64,000 bases of DNA from assembly GCF_034702125.1 (NCBI RefSeq), contig NW_026945720.1, forward strand, positions 349,254 to 413,253, given 5' to 3'. Source of the DNA: Engraulis encrasicolus (lineage: Eukaryota; Chordata; Actinopteri; Clupeiformes; Engraulidae). The notes beneath the pieces are model-generated. The model saw nothing but the letters and a program-made list of their open reading frames with translations. It ran no database searches and was not told the origin of the DNA. Both the position numbers and the translations under genes were made by a program. Numbering within the stretch: the first letter of the stretch is position 1; each line of letters begins with the position of its first letter. Positions 14,336 through 24,368 of this stretch are shown here, piece by piece.

Positions 14336-14639
14336 TCTGTGTACATACTTGCTCTTCTCTCCTTGTGATTGTTCCAGTTTTAGCCCAGTGTGGTTTTCAA
14401 AAGTGGGGGGAAAAGTCGGGCACCCCTGGGGAACACCTGGGGGCCTTGTCATGGTTAAATTTGGGGGAACCCAGTTTGGGGGGATCCCCCATCCCCCATC
14501 CCCCATCCCCACCCCACCCCACCCCACCCCTCCCCCGATGTAGGCAGCCTACACTGTTAGACGCTGGCCTCCCCCCCTCTCCAACCACCCCCCCTCCCCC
14601 AATGCCATCCTGTACCCCCCCAATGCCATCCTGTACCCA

Positions 14640-14715
14640 GGATTCAAGTGGATTATTGAGTATTTCCTATGCAAATCTCTTCAACAATAAAATGAGCTAT
14701 GCTGAAAAAAAAAGT
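14640..14715 (+). other. Possible 3' end with AATAAA
   Basis: AATAAA at 14,686-14,691 is followed within about 15 bases by an A-run. A diverged duplicate of this segment, also with AATAAA, lies at about 15,180-15,222 beyond the inserted hAT element. It may mark the end of a long plus-strand transcript, but no coding exon can be attached. Confidence 0.3.
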
Positions 14716-14752
14716 ACCCCGAGTGTGTCTGTCTTTGTCTGTGCCTCTAATA

Positions 14753-15103
14753 CAGTGGTTCTCAACCTATGGGTCGGGACCCAGGTTATGGGTAGCCAAT
14801 GATCCACAGGGGGTCGCGGAGCCCTCTTGAATTTAAGGGGGTTCCTTTTAAATATATATAGCCCATGTTGAATGAATGGCAAAGCATAGATGCATAGAAG
14901 CATCAAAATGTAAGTGCTACATTAAACATTTATTCTATATTTGACCAAAGACAAATTGAGGAATAAAATAACTAAAATGAGTTTTCGCGGGAAACAGAGG
15001 GTATCCTGTGACTCCCTCTTGTACGGGAGCTCGCATAGTGGGGTCACCAAAGCTTACAATAGTAAAAACAGGGGTCCCTGAAGAAAAAAGTTGAGAACCA
15101 CTG
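14753..15103. mobile_element. hAT-like MITE with perfect target duplication
   Basis: Termini CAGTGGTTCTCAACCT and AGTTGAGAACCACTG, flanked by the perfect 8-bp duplication ctctaata (14,745-14,752 and 15,104-15,111). 351 bp, non-coding. The exact duplication argues for a fairly recent insertion. Confidence 0.92.
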
Positions 15104-15218
15104 CTCTAATACACACACTGTGTGTCTTGAAAAGTATCCAATGGGTTTTATGAATACTTATAAGTGAATGAACTAATTGTAAACAAACCTCTTCAAAACA
15201 ATAAAAAGAGCCATGCTT

Positions 15219-15221
<3 letters not shown>

Positions 15222-15298
<77 letters not shown>
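15222..15298. repeat. (CA)n microsatellite
   Basis: Uninterrupted CA run of about 76 bp. Confidence 0.97.
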
Positions 15299-15300
<2 letters not shown>

Positions 15301-15325
15301 TTTTTTAGATACAGAGTATGGACAA

Positions 15326-15510
15326 CTAGCCTGATTATCATCGACTTTCAAATCTCTTTGAGACTTGGTCTGACCAAGAGCATAACAATGAGCATTTCCC
15401 AAACAACATGTTTGACCCAGCTCCCTTATGGTTGTTTGCTTTCCGACAAAGCGAAAAGAGTTCCCGTATTTTCGGGAACTCAGAAAGTACTTGCATTGCT
15501 CTTGACCTCT
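15326..15510 (-). repeat. Dispersed repeat, copy 1 (partner at 24,928)
   Basis: From CTAGCCTGATTATCATCGAC to CATTGCTCTTGACCT. It matches 24,928-25,118 in opposite orientation, including CAAAGYGAAA...GTTCCCGTATTT motifs. Class not identified. Confidence 0.75.
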
Positions 15511-15917
15511 TGTCCAGCTGGAGGTGTGGGACGAGGTGTAGGTGGGATTGCAACCTGCAACCCTCTGATCTTAGGCATCAGACACATCAAGGCGGAACAG
15601 AACAGAAGCGAGACTATTGAGGTCTTTCTGCTTAGATTCGGCCGGTGTGTTCTACTCTGCCTTTCACACCGACAGCATCAGGCGTGCACGGCCAGACCAG
15701 TTCAAAATCCCCCCCACAGCCAAAGCTAGCGTGCTACTTAGAGTTCTATTTTCCAAATTCAGCGCGGAGCGGGGCCAGCTCCCGCGCCACTGACGCCAGA
15801 CTACCGCCGGTTGGTGTGGAAGGACAGATATGTTTCCATGTATTTTCTCCAACGCCGGTAAATATCTCTTCCATCCCGTGACGCTTTACCGCCCTGCTGT
15901 GTCAGCGGCCGTAGAGG
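15511..15917. other. GC-richer unassigned sequence
   Basis: About 400 bp of higher GC than its surroundings. Open frames here have no recognisable domain. Probably an older repeat. Confidence 0.35.
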
Positions 15918-16415
15918 TGCACGGTGTAAGACTTGTAGTTGTTTATTTCCAGAATTCATGCCACCCATTCACTAATGTTACCTTTTTCATGAATACTTAC
16001 CACCTCCATCTAATTCTAAGTATTCATTGTAACTGGAAAAATTGCACTTTTGATACATGAAAAGGGGGATCTTCACCATCAAATTCTAAGTATTCATTAT
16101 TATAATGAATACTTAGAATTTGATGGTGAAGATCCCCCTTTTCATGTTATAATTTGTTATAATTGTTATAATTTATAACTGGGACAAAATGTCATAGTAC
16201 ATGAAAGGGGAGATCTTCTCCATGGTCCGCCATTTTGAATTTCCAGAAATAGCCATTTTTAGCTGCAAAAATGAATGTACTAAGTTGTGCCATACTAGTA
16301 AATATTAGTTTATTACTTAGTAAACTTTCATGAAAAGATCAAATTTGGCAGCCCAGTTTCAATGAGCAGCATAGTTGCAGTACCTTTTTTGACCATTTCC
16401 TGCACAGAGTACCTT
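15918..16415 (+). mobile_element. TTAA-A family MITE, copy 2, rearranged
   Basis: Family core present (TTGTTTATTTCCAGAATTC; CCGCCATTTTGAATTTCC; ACCATTTCCTGCACAG), with decayed ends. A perfect 44-bp inverted repeat (16,057-16,100 and 16,102-16,145) is built from the family's own sequence around a 1-nt spacer. Confidence 0.8.
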
Positions 16416-16480
16416 TACGACCACCTCCCATTAGGTCACTATGCAAATGCTCCCTTTTGTCAAGTATCCATTATGAAAAA

Positions 16481-16793
16481 GTGAAAGCCCATTGGGAAAC
16501 TCCAACTCCCATTGTCATTGTGACACAGCACTCCACAGCACACAAGTGAACACTGCACACTGCACACAACGAAATTGCATTTATCCCTCACCCGTGCAAG
16601 GGGGCAGCCCTCAGTGGCGCCCCATGGGGAGCAGTGCGGTGGGACGGTACCATGCTCAGGGTCCCTCAGTCATGGAGGAGGATGGGGGAGAGCACTGGTT
16701 GATTACTCCCCCCACCAACCTGGCGGGTCGGGAGTCGAACTGGCAACCTCTGGGATGCAAGTCTGGCGCCCTAACCGCTCACCCATGACTGCC
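16481..16793 (-). mobile_element. tRNA-derived SINE, copy 1
   Basis: Read on the minus strand it starts GCAGTCATGGGTGAGCGG (box A-like), then has GGTTCGACTCC (box B), a C-rich body and a tail region ending CCCAATGGGCTTTCAC. The frames across it recur in all copies and are not genes. Confidence 0.85.
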
Positions 16794-17115
16794 CATGATT
16801 GATCATTAGGGAAAATTTCACTTTTCATAAAGTTAGTAAGAGGAGAATTCTTGCACACCTCCTTGGTCAGGTGCGTAGGAGTGGAACCCCAAAGTCACCA
16901 ACGTTTAAGTAAAGAAAGCTCCCGCACACTGTTCACATCTGCATGGTCCAATGCAACGCCTCGGTCCACTGACCTTCCTCAAGCAATTCAAACTTTTCAT
17001 AAAGTCAAATGGGGTTTTGTCCATGTCTGGCATTTTGAATTTCCAGAAACAGACATATTTAGCTGCAAAACGTACGGTACTTTGGGCATGCTAGTAGATA
17101 TACATACATACATAT

Positions 17116-17501
17116 CAGGGCTTGACATTAACTTTTTCGCTTGCCGGCCACTGTGGCTAGTGGTTCTCCCGAGTCACTAGCCATCCAGCTATTCTACTAG
17201 CCACTTTTTTTGTTTGTTTTTTTGGCATGAAGCTTTACATCTAACCTCAGAAAATTAGGTGCTTATAGCAAGAAGACGAGTGCATGGGTTTCTACATGGA
17301 AATAAAACAAACAGCTTTTTCTTGAACTTAAAACAAACAATTGATACACAAGGTGCAAAGTGCAGAATATAGGCTTTTCTGATATGTCATACCATAGAAT
17401 AAGCTACCTGCCAAATTGGCTAGTGACACTGAAATTGTTACCAGCCACAGCCAAGTTTTACCAGCATTTGGCCGGTTGGCAGGTGCCAGTGTCAAGCCCT
17501 G
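17116..17501. mobile_element. hAT-like element, nested
   Basis: Termini CAGGGCTTGACATTAAC and GTGTCAAGCCCTG bound 386 bp. Flanks (atacatat / atatacat) are only roughly duplicated because of local ATAC repeats. The interior GGCTAGT motifs resemble the element at 23,752-23,930. Confidence 0.75.
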
Positions 17502-17516
17502 ATATACATGCTAGTA

Positions 17517-17859
17517 CAGTGATTCTCAACAGGGGTGCCGAGGCACCCTGGGGTGCCGCAGGCCTCTCTAAGGGGTGCCACGGAAACATGGCTGATAAAT
17601 AAATTTTGTACTATAATACATATTTGTCTAAATTAACAAATGAATGCTTAGTCAGTGGAATCTTTCATCTGCCATTTACGCACAATTAAGTAAGCTGCAA
17701 CTTAGAACGTAGGTTGTATGACATCTCCAAATGTGTTAATTTTCTAATCTTGTGTGATATCGGATGCGATGCCATGTTACAGCTTGTTGGCTTGGGGTGC
17801 CTTGAAATTTTTCATGAATTGAAAGGACGCCTCGCCTAAAAAAAGGTTGAGAAACACTG
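17517..17859. mobile_element. hAT-like element with perfect TSD
   Basis: Termini CAGTGATTCTCAAC and GTTGAGAAACACTG with the perfect 8-bp duplication tgctagta (17,509-17,516 and 17,860-17,867). 343 bp, non-coding. Confidence 0.9.
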
Positions 17860-18124
17860 TGCTAGTAGATAGTCTTTCAGTTAGTAAATATTCATGAAAA
17901 GAACACATTTGCCAGTAGGCAGCACACTTTCAATGATCAGCATAGTTGCAATACCTACTGTGACCACCTTTAAAGGTTCTGCCCTGTGTGTCTGTGTTTG
18001 TGTATGTGGGCTAGTGTTCAGTGGGATAATTTTTGGTTATGGTTAGAAAAGGTCATATTTATGCTTTATACTCATTCCTTTATTATTATTAGTATAATTT
18101 CTATTACTATTATTTATATCTTAA

Positions 18125-18460
18125 TCATGAATATAGCTGCAAACAGCAATGCGTGACCAAGCAGTGAACTTGCCCAAGTCGCCACGGCAACAGAAGGAAC
18201 TGCAGCGCCCCCTTTGGCCCAAATCTCACCAATGTTGGTGTGCATTCCTTGGAGAGGAGTGTGATCATGTGAACCAAGTTAAGTTTGAATCCGTTAAAAG
18301 GCTGCCGAGATATGAGCTGTCATGGGATGGACTAGTGTGTGTGCAAAAAATATCCAGCAGAATCTGACAAATGGTTGCTGAGATATGACCTCACTTCCTG
18401 TTTCGCCACTTTTACGACAATTTTGATTGGCTGTCACGGGCAAACTATAATTAAACTACT
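18125..18460 (+). repeat. Unclassified dispersed repeat
   Basis: Starts near ATAGCTGCAAACAGCAATGC. Its last ~70 bp (GTTGCTGAGATATGACCTC... to GATTGGCTGTCA) are repeated at 19,119-19,190. Probably an old retroelement fragment. Confidence 0.55.
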
Positions 18461-18461
18461 A

Positions 18462-18748
18462 ATCCCAGAGGTTGCCGGTTCGACTCCCGACCCGCCAGGT
18501 TGGTGGGGGGAGTAATCAACCAGTGCTCTCCCCCATCCTCCTCCATGACTGAGGTACCCTGAGCATGGTACCGTCCCACCGCACTGCTCCCCATGGGGCG
18601 CCACTGAGGGCTGCCCCCTTGCACGGGTGAGGCATAAATGCAATTTCGTTGTGTGCAGTGTGCAGTGTTCACTTGTGTGCTGTGGAGTGCTGTGTCACAA
18701 TGACAATGGGAGTTGGAGTTTCCCAATGGGCTTTCACTTCACTTTCAA
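18462..18748 (+). mobile_element. tRNA-derived SINE, copy 2, 5'-truncated
   Basis: Lacks the box-A end; starts at ATCCCAGAGGTTGCCGG, keeps GGTTCGACTCC and the tail CCCAATGGGCTTTCACTT. Confidence 0.85.
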
Positions 18749-19689
18749 GAGGTATAAAACAATCTTTGAATACCCTGATGCGTATCAGGCTGAAGATGAT
18801 CTGTACCTTTTTGCAGGTCATTCTGACAAAAAATGTGGGACAAGTAGCATTGTATTGAATTTTACAAAATTCAAAATGGCGGATTTTCTCCTCTGGGTTG
18901 ACATGACATCATATAGTGTGTTGGATTCGGCTTGGCCCAAGGATTCTAGTGATGGTAATATATTTTACATCGGGCATATGATTTAAAAGCTACAGGCAAA
19001 AATGTCGCTAATATTTTGACCTGTTGGTGGAGCTACAGAGTTTGAGATGGGGATCTGATTTTTTTGTGGGAGGTCATGAAATGGACTACTATGTGTGTAA
19101 AGAATCGTAGCTGAAACCGACAAAGGGTTGCTGAGATATGACCTCACTTCCTGCTTTGGCACTTTTACGACAATTTTGATTGGCTGTCATGGCTAAACGA
19201 TAAAAGATATCCAATGTTCCTTGAGACCCCATATGAAGCTCAGTACAGAGATACGATGTACTGAATTTCGGGCGAAATGGTCAACAATTGTGGGAGAAGT
19301 AGCATTTTTATTGAATTTCACAAAAATTGGATAGTTATCCCATATTTGTAGATCAGCTTGAGTGGTAAATTGTTACTCGAAGAATTCCATGTTTGCTTTT
19401 GTGATCCTGCTGATGCATGATATTTGTATAAATGTCAATAAAAAATAATCGACATCGAAAACAAAGGTAATTTAGACTGCATGACTTCTATGGCAGTAGG
19501 CAGCACAGTTTCAATTATCAGCATAGTTGCAATACCTACTGTGGCCACCATCCATAGGGAGAGCCTATGGGCAGACACAATGTAGTTTCCTACACACACC
19601 TACCACCATTTAGGAGTGACATTAAGGCACCACCAGACATAAACCACCAGGACAAGTTTGGTCGTATTTTTGCATTTATTTCTTGAAAA
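18749..19689. other. Repeat-derived non-coding stretch
   Basis: Contains the second copy of the GTTGCTGAGATATGACCTC unit (19,119-19,190) and a short TTAA-A family fragment (19,490-19,555). No gene seen. Confidence 0.5.
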
Positions 19690-20696
19690 TCAAACCAGGC
19701 CAGTAAAATGGTTGCCTCCCCCATTCACAATGGTGTCCAAGTAGCTCCTTCCACAGTCTAAGGGAATAAATGGCCGTTCTGCTGAATGGACCATCTGATG
19801 CCTTCTGAGGCCGCCCACTTCTCTAAAGTTCTTTCCACATTCAGAGCACTCGTGTGGTTTCTCCCCTGTGTGGATCCTTTTATGGGTCCTCAGTGTGCCC
19901 ATTTCTCTAAATCTCTTTCCACAGTCAGTACACTGATATGGTTTTTCTCCTGAATGGATCATCTGGTGTGTCTGGAGATGTGCTTTTTGACTAAAGCTCT
20001 TTCCACATTGAGAGCACTGAAATGGTTTTTCTCCTGTGTGGATCATCTGGTGTTTCTTGAGATGACGATTTAAGGCAAAGCTCTTTTCACAGTGAGAGCA
20101 CTGGAATGGCTTTTCCCCTGAATGAATTGCCTGATGGCTCTTCAGACTGCCCATTTCCCTAAAGCTCTTTCCACATTCACACTGAAATGGCTTTTCCCCA
20201 GAATGGGTCATCTGATGAGCATTCAAATTGCCTATCGTTATAAACCTCCTTTCACAGTGTGAGCACTGAAATGGTTTCTCCCCTGTATGGATCATCTGGT
20301 GTGTCTTAAGAAAGCCCATTTCCCTAAAGGATTTTCCGCAGTGAGAACACTGAAATGGCTTTTCCCCTGTATGGATCATCTGATGGGCCTTGAGCCTTCC
20401 CATTTCACGAAACGCCTTTCCACATTGAGGACACTGAAATGGCTTCTCGTCTGAATGTATCATCTGGTGTCTTTTTAGATTACCCATTTGACAAAAACTC
20501 TTGCCGCATTGAGAGCATTGAAATGGCTTTTCTCCCGTATGGACCCTCTGGTGGGTCTTGAGAGTGCTCATTTTAGAAAAGCTCTTATCACAGTGTGAGC
20601 AATGAAATTGATGCAGCTGTTTAAGATATTTTATTTCTGTGTATCCAACATCCTCTGTATGCCGTCCTCCGTCTCGCTGGGTCATTTGAACACCAT
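19690..20696 (-). CDS. C2H2 zinc-finger protein A, finger exon
   Basis: Terminal exon of a two-exon gene, most likely a nuclear DNA-binding regulator. After a short leader (DGVQMTQRDGG) come ten C2H2 fingers of the form FQCxxCGKSFxxxxxLxxHQxxH, joined by HTGEKP or HSGEKP linkers; an eleventh is degenerate (FIPLDCGRSY, no His pair). Finger 6 has lost one residue between its cysteines (FQCECGKSF, C-X1-C), so it may not fold. The acceptor ...TTTGCAG (AG at 20,697-20,698) is in phase 1 and, joined to the exon at 22,101-22,443, gives a 449-residue protein with codon GAT at the junction. Fingers 6-8 resemble fingers 6-8 of gene D. An AATAAA (minus strand, 19,675-19,680) lies about ten bases past the stop. 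The DNA target is unknown. Confidence 0.93.
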
Positions 20697-20971
20697 CTGC
20701 AAATCAAATCAGATATTGTAAGACAAACAGGCTACATCCAAATAAAGGTGCAAAGCATGCATTCTTCTGGAAGTAAGCTGCTAAAATATGATATACTCTA
20801 CCTCTAATTTTCACAGTCAATACTAACTGATTTGAATTAATACTAACTGATTTAAAACAATCCTAAAGCTGGCGATGTAATCAATTTTCTTATTATTGCA
20901 CTCATTGTGAGGCTTATTTTTGCTCCAGCAGTAATAATAATGATAATAACGATATTAATTAATAATGATAT

Positions 20972-21230
20972 TTCTGTTTGAGACACTGTTCAAGATTTTT
21001 AGTTGTTTATTTCCAGAATCCATGCTACCCATTCAATAATGTTACCTTTTTCATGAATAGTTACCAACACCATCAAATCCTAAGTATTCATTATGACTGG
21101 AAAAAAAATGCATTTTTCATACATGGAAAAGGGGGACCTTCTCCATGGTCCGCCATTTTGAATGTCCAGATATAGCCATTTTTAGCTGCAAAAATGACTG
21201 TACTTGGGCCATACTAGAAACTTATTTATT
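20972..21230 (+). mobile_element. TTAA-A family MITE, truncated, in intron of gene A
   Basis: Starts GAGACACTGTTCAAGATTTTTAG and runs through CCGCCATTTTGAATGTCC to GCCATACTAGAAAC. A further fragment of the family in reverse orientation lies at 21,530-21,635. Confidence 0.75.
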
Positions 21231-21278
21231 ATCTATTATTTTAACACTAATAAAAATAATGGAATCGATGCCCTAAGA

Positions 21279-21470
21279 CAGTGCTTCCCAACCTTTTTTG
21301 TCCTGCGTACCCCCTTAGCAACTTTTTCATATGATGAGTACCCCCTCGCCCTCATTCAGGCTCTGTTCCTCTATCCCAATGTGACTACACTTAATATATT
21401 TTTACGCGTTCCCCTTGAGGTGTGATCGCGTACCCTTAGTGGTACACGTACTCCTGGCCCTATGAAATCG
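21279..21470. mobile_element. hAT-like remnant
   Basis: Left terminus CAGTGCTTCCCAACCTTTTTTG, then pieces rich in GTACCCC. The right inverted end is missing, so it is truncated. Confidence 0.6.
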
Positions 21471-21639
21471 ATAGCGTATCGCCATGAAGGCTCTGATATC
21501 CCATTTCATACTCACATAACATTAATGTCCACATGAATACTTAGAAATTGATGGTGGTGGAAAACACTCGTAAAAAATGATTTGTGAAAGGACTACATGA
21601 ATTCTGGAGGTAAACTATTGAAAATAATGACATGATATG

Positions 21640-21875
21640 TCAAGTATGGCAGTGCAAAGTTTTACCTCCAAGCTAGCAATTAACATTTTGAGAACAGCTG
21701 GCGGCTAACTGGTCTCATAGGACTCAATGTTAACTGTTAGCTTAAGGGTAACATTTGCACTGCCATACTCAGAGAACGGTTGAAAGTACAGGAGAAAGGT
21801 GACACTCAATCATTTAACTCAAGGAAAGGTGTAAAATAAGCACATTTCAAAAAATGGGACTATCACTTGAAGAAG
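21640..21875. mobile_element. TTAA-B family foldback MITE, copy 1
   Basis: Shares ACCTCCAAGCTAGCA, GGTCTCATAGGACTCAATG and the tail AAGGTGTAAAATAAG with the better copy at 56,374-56,663. Ends are decayed. Confidence 0.7.
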
Positions 21876-22100
21876 GGTGAGGTATGTACGAACATCCAGT
21901 AAAACAAGTGCTGGATCAAACAAACATGTTGTTGCTGCTCATTGATTTATTCAACACAATGTTTCAACTTCAGGTCACAGGTGTACAAGTCATCAGCTAC
22001 ATTGTGCAGATTTTTATTTCTTCTTTTACACGTCTTTGTTTGACCCAGCACCTGTTTTACTGGATGTGCACGTACTACTTTTGAACATGACATACTTTAC

Positions 22101-22443
22101 CTTTAGTATGCACAGTCCTCTCGGAGCCCTGGTGAGAAGGAAGTGCAGATGACTCGGCCATTTCAGTTTTAATCTCTGGTTCCAACGCAGGATTCTGGCC
22201 CACGGTTTGATTTGCTGGTAGATCAGAGCAGGCGAAACCGTTGCAGTCCTCCTCTTCCGGCTCCTCTTTCACTGATGTCAGCAGCTGTGGCGTCATTTTA
22301 GAGTGCACTTCTTCATAGCTGATTTTCTCCTCTCCAAATGTGTTGTTCTGATCCAATACTTTGTTTTCAGAACCATCAGAACTTGGGAACCCACCACAGT
22401 CCTCAGACTCCTCTTTCACTGATGCCAGCAGCTGTGGCGTCAT
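22101..22443 (-). CDS. Zinc-finger protein A, acidic N-terminal exon
   Basis: First coding exon of gene A, 114 codons plus one base. It starts at the ATG of MTPQLLASVKEE and ends at the donor AAAG|GTAAAGTATG, in phase 1. The segment MTPQLL-SVKEE occurs twice, 147 bp apart (ATGs at 22,443 and 22,296), so the exon is an internal duplication in which former 5' leader sequence (EKISYEEVHSK) has become coding. VKEE and IKTE fit the psi-K-x-E SUMO consensus. No KRAB, SCAN or BTB motif is visible. The start was chosen because all paralogues align at this Met; an in-frame GTG lies 12 bases upstream. A LINE-like insertion begins about 16 bp upstream of this ATG. Confidence 0.85.
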
Positions 22444-22458
22444 TTCAGACTGCACTTC

Positions 22459-22681
22459 TCAGCTAGACTACCTGAGGAATCTTGGCAAATTGTGCACTCC
22501 TGTACTTCTGGCTAGACTAGAGAGTTTCCCTGATAAAAAGAAATCTTGTAAAGAATCGTGTACTAGTCCTACTCAACAATGCTCTGAACTGAATTGGAAT
22601 GTTCAATTGTACTGTGAAAGTCAATACACCACTGCACCATTTAATCTGTAACAGACAATAAAGTTTTTATCTAATCTAATC
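22459..22681 (+). mobile_element. LINE-like 3' fragment inserted at gene A 5' end
   Basis: Interrupts sequence that is continuous in the duplicated copy (tgcacttct ... ttctcctctcc). It contains a short frame ending FNL-stop, then ACAATAAAG and a TCTAATC repeat tail, the arrangement of a non-LTR retrotransposon 3' end. Confidence 0.6.
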
Positions 22682-22689
22682 TTCTCCTC

Positions 22690-22905
22690 TCCAGATCCGT
22701 GGCTTCCTTCGAACGTCCAGAATGAGGTGGCAAAGTGAGTCCAGTCTGTGGTGCTTATATCATGAGCCAAACACTTCCTGTACTCACCACACTGGCCAAT
22801 CACCTCCCACCAGACCCTTTGGAATGTTAATTAGCGGAGCAAAGCATCATGGGACACCACTCACACCTCTGATGGTGCTCAGGTGCCCACAGCCATTAGG
22901 GGGGG
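22690..22905 (-). promoter_or_regulatory. Upstream region of gene A, paralogous to that of B
   Basis: Shares with 32,215-32,435 a run of motifs in the same order: CTTATA...CATGAGCC, CCAATCACCTCCCA, TTAGAATG/TTGGAATG...TAATTAGC, and CCAYTCACA/CACTCACAC...GGTGGCCAC/GGTGCCCAC. CCAATCA is a CCAAT/inverted-CCAAT-type site. Together with the exon similarity this marks duplicated 5' flank and likely promoter. Confidence 0.6.
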
Positions 22906-23396
22906 GGGGGGACACACCTATGTCTCGAGGGCCGTTTGCAGCCCTTGAGGCTGTTTTATCTGGCCCCCGATATATAATTTGAATGTTATACAGCTTCACA
23001 GGAAATATGACATATTTTATAAAGGAATCTTAGGAAATACATGTGCAATACAATTAAGTTATATTCAGGGGACTAGAGAAGATGGGGTCTGTTTTAAAGG
23101 TGGCCTCCTTCAATATAGGCCTAAAGTGCAGCGAGAGCTTGGGTTCATAGTGCGGCCCTCGGAGGAGGAGGAGGAGAGCTTGGGTTCATAGTGCGGCCCT
23201 CGGAGGACTTTTACGGTCTCGGATGAATTTGAAGTGGCCAGTGCTTAATTTGAGGGGGAGCTAGCTCCGGAACCTCAGATGAGAGCTCCGGAACCGTGGA
23301 TGGAACCTCAGGGGGGGAGCCACCCATCCTCTGTGCTCCGGGATCTCCTGCTTGACAAATTAAGCACTGGACTGAAAAAGTTTCCCTACCCCTGCA
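22899..23396. mobile_element. hAT-like element with nested insertion
   Basis: Left end reads G-rich then CTCGAGGGCCGTTTGCAGCCC; right end GAAAAAGTTTCCCTACCCCTG, with CATTAG on both flanks. A nested unit at 23,240-23,372 has termini AGTGCTTAATTTG and CAAATTAAGCACT. A second, reversed copy of the outer element lies at about 50,985-51,960. Confidence 0.7.
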
Positions 23397-23440
23397 TTAG
23401 GGGGTTAGGTGTAGAGTGACTTTGGTAAAGCGGATCTTAT

Positions 23441-23599
23441 TTTTTGAAAAAAGGTTCGCATACTCCTTTGGAATTTTTCTTCTTTAAGTTATTTTTTCTT
23501 CTTTGAGGAACACAGAGAGGTCGAAACGTCATTGCCAATGAATGAATGAATAAAAAGAAGAAAAAATCCAAAGGAGTGTGCGAAACTTTTTTCAAAAAA
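23441..23599. repeat. Imperfect hairpin with GTCGAAACGTC motif
   Basis: Arms of about 40 bp (GGTTCGCATACTCCTTTGGA and TCCAAAGGAGTGTGCGAAAC) surround a centre containing AGAGGTCGAAACGTC. See the hammerhead-like finding. Confidence 0.7.
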
Positions 23600-23751
23600 T
23601 ACATAATCTTTTTGTTCAGCACCAGGGATTGACAGTAACTCTCTAAAAGTGGATCTCATTACCTTCATTGTTTCAATTCATTTTTATTTTATTTTAGACG
23701 ATGTGTGTCATTGAACCAGTTGTTTTATGCCACTAACCGGCTACCTACATA

Positions 23752-23930
23752 CATGGCTCTAAATTAACACCAGCCAATTGGCCAAATGCTGGTGAAATTT
23801 CAGTTTGTCTGGAAGAAGATACCAACTTACTAGCCACTTTGACCCATTAGTGACTGTGTGCTTGGCTAGTAAGATAAACATCTACTAGCCATTTTGGCTT
23901 GTGATGAAAAAAATCTCATTTAGAGCCCTG
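23752..23930. mobile_element. hAT-like MITE with perfect TSD
   Basis: From CATGGCTCTAAATTAAC to CATTTAGAGCCCTG, flanked by the perfect 8-bp duplication cctacata (23,744-23,751 and 23,931-23,938). 179 bp. Confidence 0.85.
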
Positions 23931-24248
23931 CCTACATATAATTATTTTTGAAAGGCAAATGTTTACTATTGCCTGCGCCTGAGTTTGGATTGCTCTGGGG
24001 TATGTTGATATATGCATGGCAGCATGTCGCTCAAAACTAAGCGAAAATGAAAAGATTGCGATTGCGAAGGATTTTTTTGCAGAATGTGCAAGTGTTGTCT
24101 TGCAAAATCTGCAATCCATTGCTTCACAAAACAGATAAAGTGGCTAAATGTCTTTTCCAACGAACAAGAGAAACTTTCAGAGCTGAATTCTGTTTTCTAC
24201 ATTCAGAAGTGAATTGTTCAAAAGGCCACAAATTCCTCAGATATTACC

Positions 24249-24368
24249 AGGGGAAAGCGTAGTTGTGTTAGCAGTTAGCAACTTGGGTAGTTGCCAATGG
24301 GGAATGGTATTGGAACCAACAATGTAGCTACTGTAGTTAGCAACTACGCTTTCGAGAAATGCACCCCA
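24249..24368. mobile_element. GTTAGCAAC palindromic element, copy 2
   Basis: Termini GGGGAAAGCGTAGTTG and CAACTACGCTTTCGAGAAA bound about 120 bp, with a GCACCCCA end. Same family as 11,285 and 58,690. Confidence 0.75.

Larger units (their letters stand above)
16970..17975 (+). mobile_element. TTAA-A family MITE fragment with nested insertions
   Basis: Left part 16,970-17,115 (GGCATTTTGAATTTCCAGAAA) and right part 17,868-17,975 (CAGCATAGTTGCAATACC) belong to one copy. Two hAT-like elements (17,116-17,501 and 17,517-17,859) lie between. Confidence 0.7.

Noticed and set aside
16492..16788. Frame reading MGNSNSHCHCDTALHSTQ, also seen at 18.5, 49.8, 51.5 and 56.0 kb
   Set aside because: The same frame recurs only because it crosses copies of one tRNA-derived SINE; it is not a gene family.
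22361..22651. Plus-strand frame as a gene
   Set aside because: Left part is antisense of gene A exon 1, right part is the LINE-like insertion; the frame joins them by chance.
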